From Echinarachnius parma (lineage: Eukaryota; Echinodermata; Echinoidea; Clypeasteroida; Echinarachniidae): a DNA stretch of 64,000 nucleotides. The translations under genes were made by a program, and so were the position numbers. The stretch covers positions 1 to 64,000 of the forward strand of contig JBAMJV010003056.1 of the NCBI GenBank assembly GCA_037951105.1. Reading direction: 5' to 3'. Below, in pieces: positions 54,501 through 62,865 of the stretch (position 1 is its first letter; the number at the start of each line of letters is the position of its first letter). The notes under the pieces are model-generated. The model ran no database searches, was not told the DNA's origin, and saw only the letters and a list, made by a program, of their open reading frames with translations.

Positions 54501-57500
54501 AGAGAACCACTAGACTTTCAAGTATGTTCTTTTTATATTTTTGACAACGTTAAATATAATATCCCTTTAAAGCCCAATACCAGTTTTGGGAAAGTAGCCG
54601 AAAACATCTATATTGATCAATATTGTTGAATAAGAATTTAAATATGGCTTATGTGGTAAAATCCGAACCTAAACATTGTTAAATACAGATATATCGGAAG
54701 AAATCCAATACCCGCCCATGAAATCCACCGCCTGTTCGCACCTGTCACTGTCGCTAGCGCTGGGCTTGAGATATCGACAAACTGGGGACAAGCCCGTATA
54801 GCGAACGCACGTGGTCAATTGCACGTAGCGTATGCGCGATTCCGCGTTGGTGGTATCAATCCGCAGCGGATCAATTTATAATTTTGCAAATATATCAATT
54901 AGTAGGCGGTTTCTTGGCCAAATTTGTATAATCCCATTTTAGTAAAATTATATTCTTTCACATAGTTGGTAATAAGAGCGTACATTTCATTTTTAGGGGT
55001 GGGGCGTTTCCCACCACTGTCATTCAAAATAATAATAATGATAATTTACCGATACGGTCGTGTTGCAAGCGCCAAAGCCGGTGGAGAGTGCGATGTGTGT
55101 TTCGTTGTAGTCGACTGCGTTGCAGCTTGAATGTCTGAAGCGAACGAACTGGGTGTCCGATTCGTAGGTGCTCTTCTTGATATAAACCGTCATGTTCCCA
55201 TCGCAAGAAGTGAACAAATCTGCCACAAGATTAAACAAAAGAAACAATTGCTGAATCTACCCTATATAATTATACGAAATAGAAAGTGCTGCCTCGTAAG
55301 ATCTGGGTGTCCGATTCGTAGGTGCTCTTCTTGATATAAACCGTCATGTTCCCATCGCAAGAAGTGAACAAATCTACAATAAGATTATACAAAATAAATA
55401 CATCATTAATTATATATATCTATACGGAATTTATTTATTTATGTATTTATTCAAATATATTTATACCGGATAGCCTGATCAGCAAGGATACTGTTTTTCG
55501 TCAGGGTCCTGATATAACATCATAAAATATAAATAATACAATAATACATTGATATGATAAACTTAAATATAAAAATATGTACAAATAGCATATGACCAGC
55601 AGATTCAAGATATACTTTTTTTAAATTTTAGACAAAATTATATTTAAAATAGTTTCAGTTTATTTAAAATCATAAAAACATAATTAAGTTTCTATATACA
55701 TATACTATATAGATATACTATTTTTACAACAACAAACAAATATTGGGTACTCCAACAAGTACGTGATTATCAGTCGAGCAGATTATCAGCACAGAACAAC
55801 TCACAGGTATTACTACAGCAGGCACACGCACAGTCACACCAAGGAGGTAGTAGTCGGTCACACATCACAATGGGAGAAGCACACACATTCACTCATCCGT
55901 ATCACACAATGGAATCATAACCACAAATAAAACCAGATACATTCATCCACCCGTTCTGCTTTGTCCGATAGATTACGTATCTGTTGGAGTATTTACTAAA
56001 CAAATTAAAACAACAATTTAAAACAAATATAATTTAAACCAGTAGTCTATCGTTCTGCTGGTCATATATACATCAGTGAAAATACAGCTGTTTGTATAAA
56101 CGTTTAAAAGCGGGAAGAGACCTCGAACATTGTAAATGACTAGGCAGCGAGAATTGACAGTGCTGCCTCGGTAGGGATGGGTGCCCGATTCATATAAACG
56201 GGTGCCAGACGGATAGACAATTTGCGAAATCAAATTATCCGTTGGTGAAAGTGTTCTTTATTGCTTAATGCACAAACATTCCACCGGATAGAACAACGTA
56301 CATCGTCTGACGAGGAACGGACAAGAAACGCATATGAATGGAGACAAACAAACTGAAACATTTGACAATTTTACTATCCGCCGGGCATCCGTTTACGCTA
56401 TCCGGTGATCCACAGATGACTAAACTTACCGACATCGCCTACAGTGACAACGGGATGTTCGTTGCAAGGACCGAACTTGACATCGTCGATCCCGAAGAAA
56501 CTGGCCTCGCTCCCGGATGTGGCCAGGAAGTCGAAGTACCCGAGTCCAGAGCCTGAGACGTCGAGCGTATGAGTCAACCAGGCGTCACCCTGGTCCCCGG
56601 AAAGGGTCAGCAGGTCGACGGATGTGTCGTTGCCCTCGAACCGGAACCGAACCTTCAGTTTCAAATTGAGAATTGTCAAACCTGATTCCATTATTCATGC
56701 ATTTTATTGTATTATATTTGAATTTTGCTTAATGTATAATATCTTATTCCATTCTATTCCATTACAATGTGTTGTACTGTTTTCTGTTTTACTGAATTCT
56801 ATTATAATTATGTTGTTTAATTTCATTCCCTTATATTCTCTAACGTACTGTTCTATTATGTATTATACATCAACTCTCTTTATCTTGTCTGCAAGAAATA
56901 ATCATAATTATACTCTATTGTTAAATGTTATATATCATGTTGTGGAGAATATGGATAGTACTTTTCAAATAAAATCAAGTGTGTGAGCTAGTCGCGCCTA
57001 AAAAGATTGTTACAAATAATTATATGACACATGTTAAGCATCAGAAAAACGTAGACATTTTTTGGAATAAGCTGAGATTTCCTAGCTATAGGTCCAGAAA
57101 TTTGACTAGAATAACAAATTCAAAGTTCCTAAAAAAATCCCGATCGTGAGCTCCATGATGGAGTCCAATATGGCTGCCATTTTCGTCTTTCTTCCTTATT
57201 CTGGACACGCTAGAAACTGAAATAAAGTATCTAAACATATACCTCCGTGAATAATCAATCTATTACAGCAATGATCGAAGGGGTCCAACTGATAAAACCA
57301 TTCCTAATCCAAGATAGCCGCCAATATATTACCAACAAATGGCCGCCCCTTTTCAAATATCGCGTAACTCCGCTGTAAATCATTAACAAAAATAGAAGTA
57401 TCTTAACATATTTATTTAGAGATTGACGAAAATCATTAGATATTATCCTAAGGTTTTAAGTCCAACAATAAGTACCATAATACAATTAATGACGATTTGC

Positions 57501-60500
57501 ATGCCCAAACAATCTTAAATGACCACCCCCTCCCCTACCCCTTCCTACCCACAAATTACAAATACATGCAGAAAAAAGGAATGGACATCGAATATTATCA
57601 TAATAAGCGCTGTATAAGTAGCCACCATTATATCCCTCATAAGATCGTTTTACCATTGTATTTGACAAATGATAGTTTTGGACAACACGCGCAATCCCCG
57701 CGCAATCACTTGACCGGGCTGTTAGCAAAAAATTAACACTAAAAGTTCGTTACGCGTTCGTCCCATAGATCATGTGTTTAAGCAAAGTGCACACGCGATC
57801 AAATTTGTGCAGTGCTCTATGGCGCACACGTTCTAGTCACGTGATTGCGATTGCTGGTAAAAACTAACACCCTAGGAAGAAGAACGCCAAGACAGCCAAT
57901 AAGCACATCCGTGGGAGCGTTAGCACGCATTCATCGCGTATGTGCGCAACTGCCAGCGCGTTGGTGCGCACTCGGTTTTGCGTCTTTGAGATTGTATGCG
58001 CAAAATAACAATGACTTTAAGCGTATTAGATGCGCCGTGGTTCTGGAGGCTCATACTGGCTTCATTAATGTCGATTGATTTTTATATCAAAATTTACAAG
58101 CGATTTAATGAAATATTCAAGAGATTTTCACTTATTTTGCTATAAGCTGAACACAATCACTGATATTGATGAGTGATATAAAACAACTAACGAATGTGCT
58201 TGATTGTGATAGGCAATCTATTACCTCGGTGGGCTCAAAATGACTATTACCCTCAGCTACGCTTCGGGTAATAATCATTTTGAGCCCACCTCGGTAATAG
58301 ATTTGACTATCACAAGAAGCCCATTCGTTAGTTGTATATTATTATTATTATTATTATTATAATGCCTCATCAAAAGAAATGGACAGCGACAAATCGTCAT
58401 AATCATGCATTTTTAATGTTAAATATCATTAATTTACTACAATATTATGGTGCAGACCATAATGTATTTGCTCATTAGGTCTTAACATCTACCCTCTCAT
58501 AGAATTGCAAGCGCCCCCCCCCCCCCCCCCCCGCCACTGAACAAAATCTCGCTACGCCACTGGCTTACGTACGTTGAGGGATGCGTCGGAGGCCACGCCG
58601 TCCATGATGTAGCTGAAGGTGAGACAGTTGTCATTCAGCGCGTCTGAGTAGGGGCTCACAAGAACGGCCTGGTTCCCTTCTACTATGGACGTGGTGTTGG
58701 CGTACATCGCAAACCAATCTTTGGAAGAAAAAAAAAACTTATTTAATATTTATGTGAAGGGTTGTTCTGGGTTGGATAAATTATATCGATTCTATGGCCG
58801 TGGTGTTGACGGACATCGGAGACCCATCTTTAAAAGGAGAAAAAGGCTAGCTAACATTAATGTTTGCGTTGTTCTGTGTTGGATAATTCATATAAATTAG
58901 ATTCTATGGACGTGGTGTTGACGTACATCGCAGACCCATCTTTGGAAGGAAAAGAAAAGTACTTATTTAATATTAATGTGAAGGGTTGTTCTGGGTTGGA
59001 TAAATTATATCGATTCTATGGCCGTGGTGTTGACGGACATCGGAGACCCATCTTTAAAAGACGAAAAAGGCTAGCTAACATTAATGTTTGCGTTGTTCTG
59101 TGTTGGATAATTCATAAAGATTCTATGGACGTGGTGTTGACGTACATCGCAGACCCATCTTTGGAAGAAAAAGTTAGTTATCATTACATTCTGTGTTGTT
59201 TTATTGATATTTTAGGGTAATGTCGCCATCGTGTAGATCTCATACAAAGTACAAGTATACCTTTGAAGGAGTTATCTTTCGAGTCACATGTTTCCTATCA
59301 TTTATATCAGGGGCGTCGATCCTGGGGGGCAGTCGCCCCCCCCCCCAATGAAAATATTGGGGGCGAACATATCATTTCGCCCCCCCCCCCAATAATTCCG
59401 AGAATGAGGAAGTCAAAATCGTGTGATATAATGCCAAAGAGCGGAAAGACACATTTATCAATAATTAATCTTTAAAATAGCCGTTTTTTAGTTTGAAAAG
59501 GACTGTAATTCTCTTTTTTGCCGCGCGTTTCGCGCGCATACAGTTTCTCATATTGCAAGTTTTATTTTGGTTGCGGGAACTCACCTTTCAAAATGTGTTG
59601 GGTAGTGTAATTTTTCAGACGCACACCTCAAACGAAGTTTATTAAACTCTCATTTCATAGATGATATAGAAAATCAAATAATCTGAAATATATCTTTCAG
59701 TCAATTTGGTCCATATGCGCTGAACGCAAATCAAATTAGAATATCATGTCCCCCACATTTAAAAGTGGAGGAGATTGACCCCCTCCCTTTGTCATTATGT
59801 ATGTTTGGTTCCATACTTATATACTTCATATCACATGAAATTAAGGTCTCAGGTGTGCACCAAATCGCATAATTTCACGCCCCAAAATACAAAAGCTCCC
59901 TACTGTCGAAGGGGGACACCCCCTCCCACACTCTCCCCCGCTCGGTCGCTTCGCTTCCTCGCAATGTCTCTCCTCCACTCTTGAGAACTTGTTGACGCCC
60001 TTGCTTAGTTTCATGGGAACCCAATGCCATAGACTATATCGATGGCTCTATAGTTGGCTATGCCGTTTAAAAATACGTTACGAGTAGGTTCACTATTTTA
60101 TACACTTTTAACACCCATGATAGTAGTTGCAAATGTCTGAAATCTAAAGGCTTCCGGGGGCTCCGCCCCCTGGACCCCCATTATTGTCCCCAAATGTGGG
60201 TGCTCCCCAAAGTCAGGTCTTCGAGCCATCAAGACACTTTCAATGAGCGCATAATAAAACTTCCGGGCATGCCAATGTGGGGCTTTTAGCTCTCTCAGTG
60301 GTCACTGTGGAAAAATGTTCAAATTTGGCCCCCTCAATCGCAAAAAACGGATCGACACCCCTGCTATTTCCGAGATGGGCTCGAAATTACTATTACCCAA
60401 AGCGTGTGTTCTGGCTTCGAGCCAACAAAACGCTTTTAATGTGCGCGGAATCAAACTTGTTTTGTAATAAAATAAAATAAATAGACTTTGTATTCCAATA

Positions 60501-61712
60501 TATACATGTACATCGTGAAAATTCTAAATGGCTAAAACCCAAAAATCTTCTAAGGGTTTCGCCCCATAGACCCCTTGCTGGGGCGTTATTTTGTTGAAAA
60601 ATATTTAATTTCCGCCCCTCAGTCTTTAAATTCTGGGCATCTCTATGTGGGGCTTTTGGCTCTCTCACTCAGGAAATGTTGGCGACCCAATCACAAAAAC
60701 GGATCGACACCTGTGGAAGAATAAAAAGATGTTTTTGAAAATGCGGGAAAATAATTTTGAAAATGCATTGTATTAGCACAGCGCGCCATTCAGTCATACT
60801 AGATCTCTTTAAATAAATCGAACTCACCTGCCCGTTTCTCGCAGATGACGGTTTTAGTGGCATGACAAGGCACGTCGTTCCACAGACCTTCGAGAGCTGT
60901 CATGGCTGTGAGAATCTCGGCACAATTCTCTCTACTGAAGCTACTTGGCTCATTGGTACGCCAGTCTGAACAAAATTAGAGACAGTGTTATGATTTAATC
61001 ATGTAATTCATGTCTTTTATTTATGGTAGACAAGTTAGACAACCTAAATATCAAATTTTCGAAAGATGTTGTGTATATCTCGGCACAATTCTCTTGCGCG
61101 AAGTCGTTCGGCTTAGAGCTAAGACAGTCTGACAAATATGAAGATGGGGAATAATTATTTTTTTTGTTTTTTAATCAACTAAAATATTTGTTAGTGATCA
61201 CCTCTCTATAAGTATAATGTCTACAGTTTGTGTACTTATTTTGTATAAAATTTTATACAGGTAGTTCATATGATACTTGTGTGTATTAACATGTCTATAT
61301 AGGCCATCTCTCGTCACTCTGTCTGTCTCCCGTTATTGGATGGTCGCAAGTAGACAGGTTGGACTGCAATTCGAGTCTTCATTTATGGTGGGCAAACTCA
61401 ATTTAAAACTTACAGAAGATTAGTGTGTATAATTATATCGATACGTTTAAAATGATTTAATACAAACTAAGAATTTTAATTGTAATAAATCAAATGCGGA
61501 TATCATCACAGTAAATCTGGTAAACATATCAAACGTAATCATAATCACTCTTATCATGATGATTGTGGTTGGTGGTCGTGATGGTGATGGTGGTGGTGGT
61601 GTTGATGGTGGTGTTGGTGGTGGTGATGGTGATGATGGTGATGATGTTGATTCTGATGATGGTGATGATAATGATAATGTTGATGGTAGTGGTGGTGGTG
61701 GTGTTGATGTTA

Positions 61713-61754
<42 letters not shown>

Positions 61755-62060
61755 GTGGTGGTTGTGGTGTTGTTGTTGATGGTAATGGTTATGGTGATGG
61801 TGATGATGATGATGATAATGTCTGATGATGGCAGTAGTGGTGGTAGTAGTGGGGGTGGTGGGGGTGGTGGACTGAAGGTGATGGTGATGTTTATGATGAT
61901 GATGTTGATGGTGGTGGTGAAAATGATAATGATGATTGACAAACTAGAAGGTTTCAAAGCAGAGGCCTTTCTTTTCAAGCAATATGGGCAGTAAATTGAG
62001 TTGTTGGAGGGGCGGCGCCTTTGAATGTTTTAACAGATAAATGGCGCCATACAAGTGCTG

Positions 62061-62122
<62 letters not shown>

Positions 62123-62536
62123 AGTGACGATAATGATGATGTTGATGTTCAAAAGATGATAAATATGATAGTTAGTGCAATATAAAAGCAGTAAATTTAT
62201 CATCATAATATTTCGACTATCATCATTATTATATCATTAATATTTTCTTACTCGAGTATGCCATGTTATGATTATCCTCCCCGCACACCCAGTCGTAGAG
62301 CGACCGCCCCTTGTTATTGCAGTTCATCCACGTCCTCTTGTAATTATCCGTCGAGAACGAAGCCGTGATCGCGAGGCTCGAGACGAAGCTGTTTTCTTCG
62401 ATCGACGAGACGACGAGGAGCTGGGATCCAAGATCAAGGCAAGTCTGCTTGGCCACGTCCCAGTCGGCCAAAGTCGGCTGCATCTGGTAACAATGGTCGC
62501 CGAACAGGGACCAGTCGTCGGCGCATGTAGCTGCAG
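40063..62536 (-). CDS. C-type lectin / MAM / zona pellucida transmembrane protein, 5'-incomplete 11-exon model
   Basis: Exons 62252-62536, 60828-60965, 58573-58718, 56430-56652, 55050-55219, 54059-54085, 53627-53857, 52431-52567, 45823-45916, 42558-42726 and 40063-40226 join in frame, 594 residues to the stop (numbering from the first in-window codon). Domains: CTLD 5-139; short MAM-like 142-253; ZP-N 270-356 (Cys270, 297, 316, 356); ZP-C to about 503; basic RRKRR 513-517, a furin-type site; hydrophobic helix 553-573; 21-residue tail. In ZP proteins cleavage before the membrane anchor releases monomers that polymerise into extracellular filaments. A filament-forming, lectin-bearing surface or matrix protein is the inference. 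The first exon (signal peptide, ending phase 1) was not found and probably lies past 64000. Confidence 0.85.
40669..41990 (+). pseudogene. Degraded non-LTR retrotransposon (reverse transcriptase ORF)
   Basis: Successive frames carry ELSDERKRAKAKHDRGEWTR (40790), TRLDVINYENGKTLTDSEDI (41010), EEISEEQAGFFEGRGTRNQI and FIDYSKEFDC-SHHQMWDTM (41460-41640, RT palm-like), then EGKRGRGPPPTSWTDD and the 3' end (41800-41925). Stops, frameshifts and a deletion joining RT to the C-terminus near 41720 make it dead. It lies antisense in the last intron of the ZP gene and ends in a GATGATGATTA tail. Confidence 0.82.
42139..42276 (-). repeat. Third, broken copy of the furin-site exon
   Basis: Homologous to ZP-C exon 3 but with indels in the basic stretch; in the phase that would be needed it reaches TGA after the ACA-CCA-TCC region. 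A (CAAA)n tract (42288-42333) separates it from the second copy, as (CAAA)n (42491-42522) separates copy 2 from the exon, so the duplicated unit included the simple repeat. Confidence 0.82.
42375..42467 (-). CDS. Duplicate furin-site exon, splice-competent cassette candidate
   Basis: 93-nt copy of the 3' part of ZP-C exon 3: acceptor after a long pyrimidine/TTTG tract (ctcactcccag/CC), donor CTCAT/gtaaat, phase 1-1. It reads ACQQQHVTAGEKRKRRNG then GPFVMTGERS with no stop, so inclusion between 42558-42726 and 40063-40226 adds 31 residues including a second Cys and a second basic cleavage site. Use is untested. Confidence 0.45.
42558..42726 (-). CDS. ZP-C exon 3 with furin-type site
   Basis: 169 nt, acceptor gacttag/ACG, donor GTGCAG/gtaaat (phase 1). 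Encodes TYIHCDVLVCQPGDTYAAC, the dibasic GDRRKRRSAR cleavage region and GPHLLTRGPFVMTGERA, a plausible external hydrophobic patch. Only one Cys follows LVC, where two are usual. Confidence 0.9.
42884..42955 (-). tRNA. tRNA-Gly-like gene (anticodon UCC), copy 1 of 3
   Basis: 72 nt folding as a tRNA: acceptor GTCCCCG/CGGAGAC (C4-A69 mismatch), D arm GCCT/AGGC, anticodon arm with loop GTTCCAA, T loop TTCGAGT. A box TGGCCTAGTGG and B box GGTTCGAGTCC are near-perfect, and TTTTT follows 2 nt after the 3' end. T-stem has an A-A mismatch in this copy. The discriminator C and acceptor mismatch leave open that it is a tRNA-derived repeat. Confidence 0.55.
43287..43358 (-). tRNA. tRNA-Gly-like gene (anticodon UCC), copy 2 of 3
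   Basis: Same structure as copy 1, 403 bp away. The T stem pairs fully, but base 7 is A opposite C66. Pol III boxes and the T-run are kept. Confidence 0.5.
43690..43761 (-). tRNA. tRNA-Gly-like gene (anticodon UCC), copy 3 of 3
   Basis: Third copy, again 403 bp on. Acceptor as in copy 1, T stem paired, anticodon loop GTTCCCA. Pol III boxes and terminator intact. Confidence 0.5.
44127..44337. repeat. Imperfect inverted repeat
   Basis: CGACCACCAGCATGCCCACC and TTCCACCAGCATCCCA pair with TGGGATGCTGGTGGAA and GATGGTGGTCG. Confidence 0.7.
44840..44915 (-). mobile_element. tRNA-like sequence, probably SINE
   Basis: Minus strand GGTGACTTAGCTCAGTTGGG and CCCCGGTTCGATCCCCACC match A and B boxes; base 33 is not T, so a functional tRNA is unlikely. 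It sits inside the fold-back element 44437-45180. Confidence 0.55.
45230..45610. repeat. Tandem repeat with TTTGGTTACAAACAGATGCA and (GACA)n
   Basis: Three units start at about 45236, 45378 and 45506 with GTTTGGTTA and GATGCAGGGTTGGAA, each with GACCTTTGACCTA text; ends in (GACA)n at 45563-45600. Confidence 0.82.
45823..45916 (-). CDS. ZP-C exon 2
   Basis: 94 nt, acceptor aaatcag/T, donor GATCTG/gtaaat. Encodes ASAPDSDVTIFDVDNLKAFS and MEAFRFPGADL. SMEAFRF is the standard ZP-C FxFEAFRF strand. Confidence 0.88.
46000..46880. other. Intron DNA, nothing recognised
   Basis: Ordinary AT-rich intron, no ORF with recognisable content. 46895-46935 is poly-G. Confidence 0.5.
47695..47775. repeat. 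Poly-G element ending GTTGTCTACGCCCCTG
   Basis: Matches bases 1-75. 47776-48780 beyond it holds no recognised feature. Confidence 0.65.
48798..49166. mobile_element. Possible MITE, ends GTAATATGGCCCCCC
   Basis: TGTAATATGGCCCCC at left and GGGGGCCATATTACG at right. An 86-codon ORF inside (48887-49147, plus) has no recognisable domain. Confidence 0.5.
49498..50291 (-). pseudogene. Non-LTR retrotransposon ORF2, C-terminal part
   Basis: 263 codons open to the stop: KSTAVCMAYGEIGRHSIF, LRTMMIKFRCGNHKLPIVAG, and a CPRCDQQKIGDEYHYLFECP zinc-knuckle-like motif, as in CR1/L2/Jockey-type elements. The reading frame is one base off from the upstream part at an A6 run, and the element is split by a DNA transposon (50301-51782). 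Inside a ZP gene intron, same strand. Confidence 0.82.
50301..51782. mobile_element. 1.48-kb TIR DNA transposon with 9-bp target duplication
   Basis: Ends GGCTTGGCACGAACAGTCAC and its imperfect inverse; both sides carry CTCACTGCC (50292-50300 and 51783-51791). The first about 80 bp are partly duplicated in tandem (50382-50460). The core is itself a palindrome (50964-51030 against 51398-51458) plus poly-C/poly-G. No transposase ORF, so non-autonomous. TSD length of 8-9 bp suggests hAT-like or Mutator-like mobilisation. Confidence 0.85.
51783..51960 (-). pseudogene. Upstream remnant of the same retrotransposon
   Basis: Minus strand reads LPIDLELDLFDKLVMPILLY then GSELWG across the transposon target site, which continues into the ORF at 50291. 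A further frameshift separates QARKALYSLI. Homology fades near 51960. Confidence 0.75.
51985..52295 (+). promoter_or_regulatory. Cluster of housekeeping-type promoter motifs
   Basis: CAACATGGCGG (YY1-like, about 51991), CCAAT boxes in both orientations (about 52060 and 52232), CCCATAATGCA (ZNF143-like, about 52262) and CTTCCGG (ETS-like, about 52286). An ATG at 52267 opens MQPVVGSS and meets a donor (TTCCG/gtgagc). Motifs only; no downstream plus-strand exon was found. Confidence 0.3.
52431..52567 (-). CDS. ZP-C exon 1
   Basis: 137 nt, acceptor tttcag/GCA, donor AATGG/gtaagt (phase 2). Encodes AYVGAELYFGTRVES, NDRCWATPSTNPDDE and FRLLIENG. The CWATPS signature is clear. The cysteine normally following NG is absent: the next exon continues with Ala-Ser. 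Confidence 0.92.
52868..53448. mobile_element. MITE, ends GGGATAGTTGAGTT
   Basis: GGGATAGTTGAGTTCTGGTA / CTAAACTCAACTATCCC; interior matches 22972-23505 (CATGCTCGAAAGG, TTCAAAAAGAGCC). Confidence 0.8.
53627..53857 (-). CDS. ZP middle exon
   Basis: 231 nt, phase 0-0, acceptor ccacag/TCG, donor GTCGAG/gtcagt. Encodes GVLFSNIIEDT, then IIIECSLPRYTQVETVF (fourth ZP-N cysteine), and the inter-domain linker to NSDSPVE. Confidence 0.92.
54059..54085 (-). CDS. 27-nt ZP micro-exon
   Basis: Acceptor ctttctgaag/ACT, donor GATATG/gtaata, phase 0-0, encoding TSAFFTTDM. Placed between the ZP-N exon (ends CNTTVS) and the next exon (starts SDSEGVLFSN) it restores the usual spacing before the ZP xxYxN segment. 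Supported by splice signals and family pattern only; the gene reads in frame with or without it. Confidence 0.55.
54090..55015. other. Intron, fragment of an AAAGGG-type MITE only
   Basis: 54340-54570 loosely follows the 24297-24692 MITE (TGGTTCTAATAGTAATACGA). Otherwise no feature. Confidence 0.45.
55050..55219 (-). CDS. ZP-N exon
   Basis: 170 nt, acceptor tggcag/AT, donor GTATCG/gtaaat. Encodes DLFTSCDGNMTVYIKKSTYE, RHSSCNAVDYNETHIAL and GACNTTVS: the CxxxxMxVxI start and the second and third cysteines of a ZP-N fold. Confidence 0.88.
55294..55375 (-). repeat. Echo of the ZP-N exon
   Basis: First 82 nt of the ZP-N exon with acceptor (ttgtag/AT) repeated almost exactly 5' of the exon. It stays open through DLFTSCDGNM and SDTQ, then leaves the homology without an in-phase donor. 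A weaker remnant is visible at 56160-56215. Confidence 0.85.
55383..56420. other. AT-rich intron, no feature beyond a weak exon echo
   Basis: Contains the 56160-56215 remnant resembling the ZP-N exon echo flank (GTGCTGCCTCG-TAGG). Confidence 0.45.
56430..56652 (-). CDS. MAM-like exon 2
   Basis: 223 nt, acceptor ctgaag/GTT, donor GTCG/gtaagt. Encodes VRFRFEGNDTSVDLLTLSGD, GDAWLTHTLDV and FFGIDDVKFGPC: the W, the FxA, and the (G/A)IDD(I/V) plus final Cys typical of a MAM C-terminal half. Confidence 0.88.
56660..58180. other. Intron, no feature recognised
   Basis: AT-rich to about 57740, then more GC-rich text with CGCGCA words to 58080. No coding or repeat assignment. Confidence 0.45.
58182..58338. 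repeat. Hairpin element
   Basis: CAACTAACGAATG-GCTTG and ATCTATTACCGAGGTGGGC-type arms pair around TCAGCTACGCTTCGGG; followed by (ATT)n. Confidence 0.85.
58573..58718 (-). CDS. MAM-like exon 1
   Basis: 146 nt, acceptor ccaaag/AT, donor CTCAAC/gtacgt. Encodes WFAMYANTTSIVEGNQAVLV, SPYSDALNDNCLTFSYIMDG, VASDASLN: the AxLxSP and CLxFxYxMxG features of MAM domains. The usual first about 40 MAM residues (C-F-E...W) are not seen between 58.7 and 60.8 kb; either the domain is short or an exon was missed. Confidence 0.82.
58780..59170 (-). repeat. Four echoes of the MAM exon 1 acceptor end
   Basis: Short copies of the first about 45 nt of the exon with acceptor (plus: ATGGACGTGGTGTTGACGTA to CCCATCTTT) at about 58792-58836, 58906-58950, 59015-59060 and 59123-59167, embedded in a roughly 222-bp two-part unit repeated about twice. 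None has a donor. Confidence 0.82.
59304..60361. mobile_element. TIR element, ends CAGGGGCGTCGATCC
   Basis: CAGGGGCGTCGATCCTGGGG at left, CGGATCGACACCCCTG at right. Contains a CCGCGCGTTTCGCGCGCATA hairpin and the inverted GAGCGAAG family block. A partial repeat of its right end extends to 60715. Confidence 0.78.
60828..60965 (-). CDS. CTLD exon 2
   Basis: 138 nt, acceptor ttcag/AC, donor GGCAG/gtgagt. Encodes NWRTNEPSSFSRENCAEI to GLWNDVPCHATKTVICEK. WND and the two terminal cysteines are intact; the sugar-selectivity tripeptide is EPS rather than EPN or QPD, so ligand type is uncertain. Confidence 0.9.
61076..61135 (-). repeat. Partial echo of CTLD exon 2
   Basis: Acceptor plus the first about 55 nt of CTLD exon 2 recur 5' of it (reads NCLSSKPNDFAQENCAEI in the same frame), then runs to a stop with no usable donor. 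The EN-CAEI core is conserved although the surrounding bases have drifted. Confidence 0.78.
61552..61935. repeat. (GAT/GGT)n microsatellite, CTLD intron
   Basis: Imperfect GATGGTGATGAT tract; a second purer (GAT)n tract is at 62064-62121. Long ORFs here are repeat artefacts. Confidence 0.95.
62252..62536 (-). CDS. CTLD exon 1
   Basis: 285 nt, acceptor atccag/CT, donor CTCGA/gtaaga. Encodes CADDWSLFGDHCYQMQP, DWDVAKQTCLDLGSQLLVVS and DWVCGEDNHNMAYS. The first Cys pair and WxLF-HCY start define a long-form C-type lectin domain. Unusually, the segment usually ending W(I/L)G is WMNCNNKGRSLYDW. Confidence 0.9.
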
Positions 62537-62865
62537 CTGGATAACAAAAAAAAGAACAAAACATTTTGTTTAAATTAATTGATTGGTTCCATTTGGTTTG
62601 TTTTAGGTAGTCCTGATTGTGGAGATGCATGTTATATCCATATCAATTCAAATAATATATAACCAAACACATTTTGTTCCCAGGTTAACTGGTTATATTT
62701 AGTTTCATTAGATCCCTGTTCCTATATTGATAATATACGACCAAAATTCAACCATCTAAATAAAGAGAGGGGGCGGGAGAGAAATCAAACTATGAAGAAA
62801 ACTAATTAGAACTAAAAGTAGAAGTAAAATCACATACAATTATATATCATAGTAGTAGTCAGGCC

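Noticed and set aside
55294..55375. Echo of the ZP-N exon as alternative exon
   Set aside because: The only nearby donor-like GT gives phase 0 whereas phase 1 in and the next exon's phase would require a different length; a stop follows.
61529..61994. ORFs of 89-149 codons rich in Asp, Met or Thr-Ile
   Set aside because: (GAT)n/(GGT)n repeat translation.
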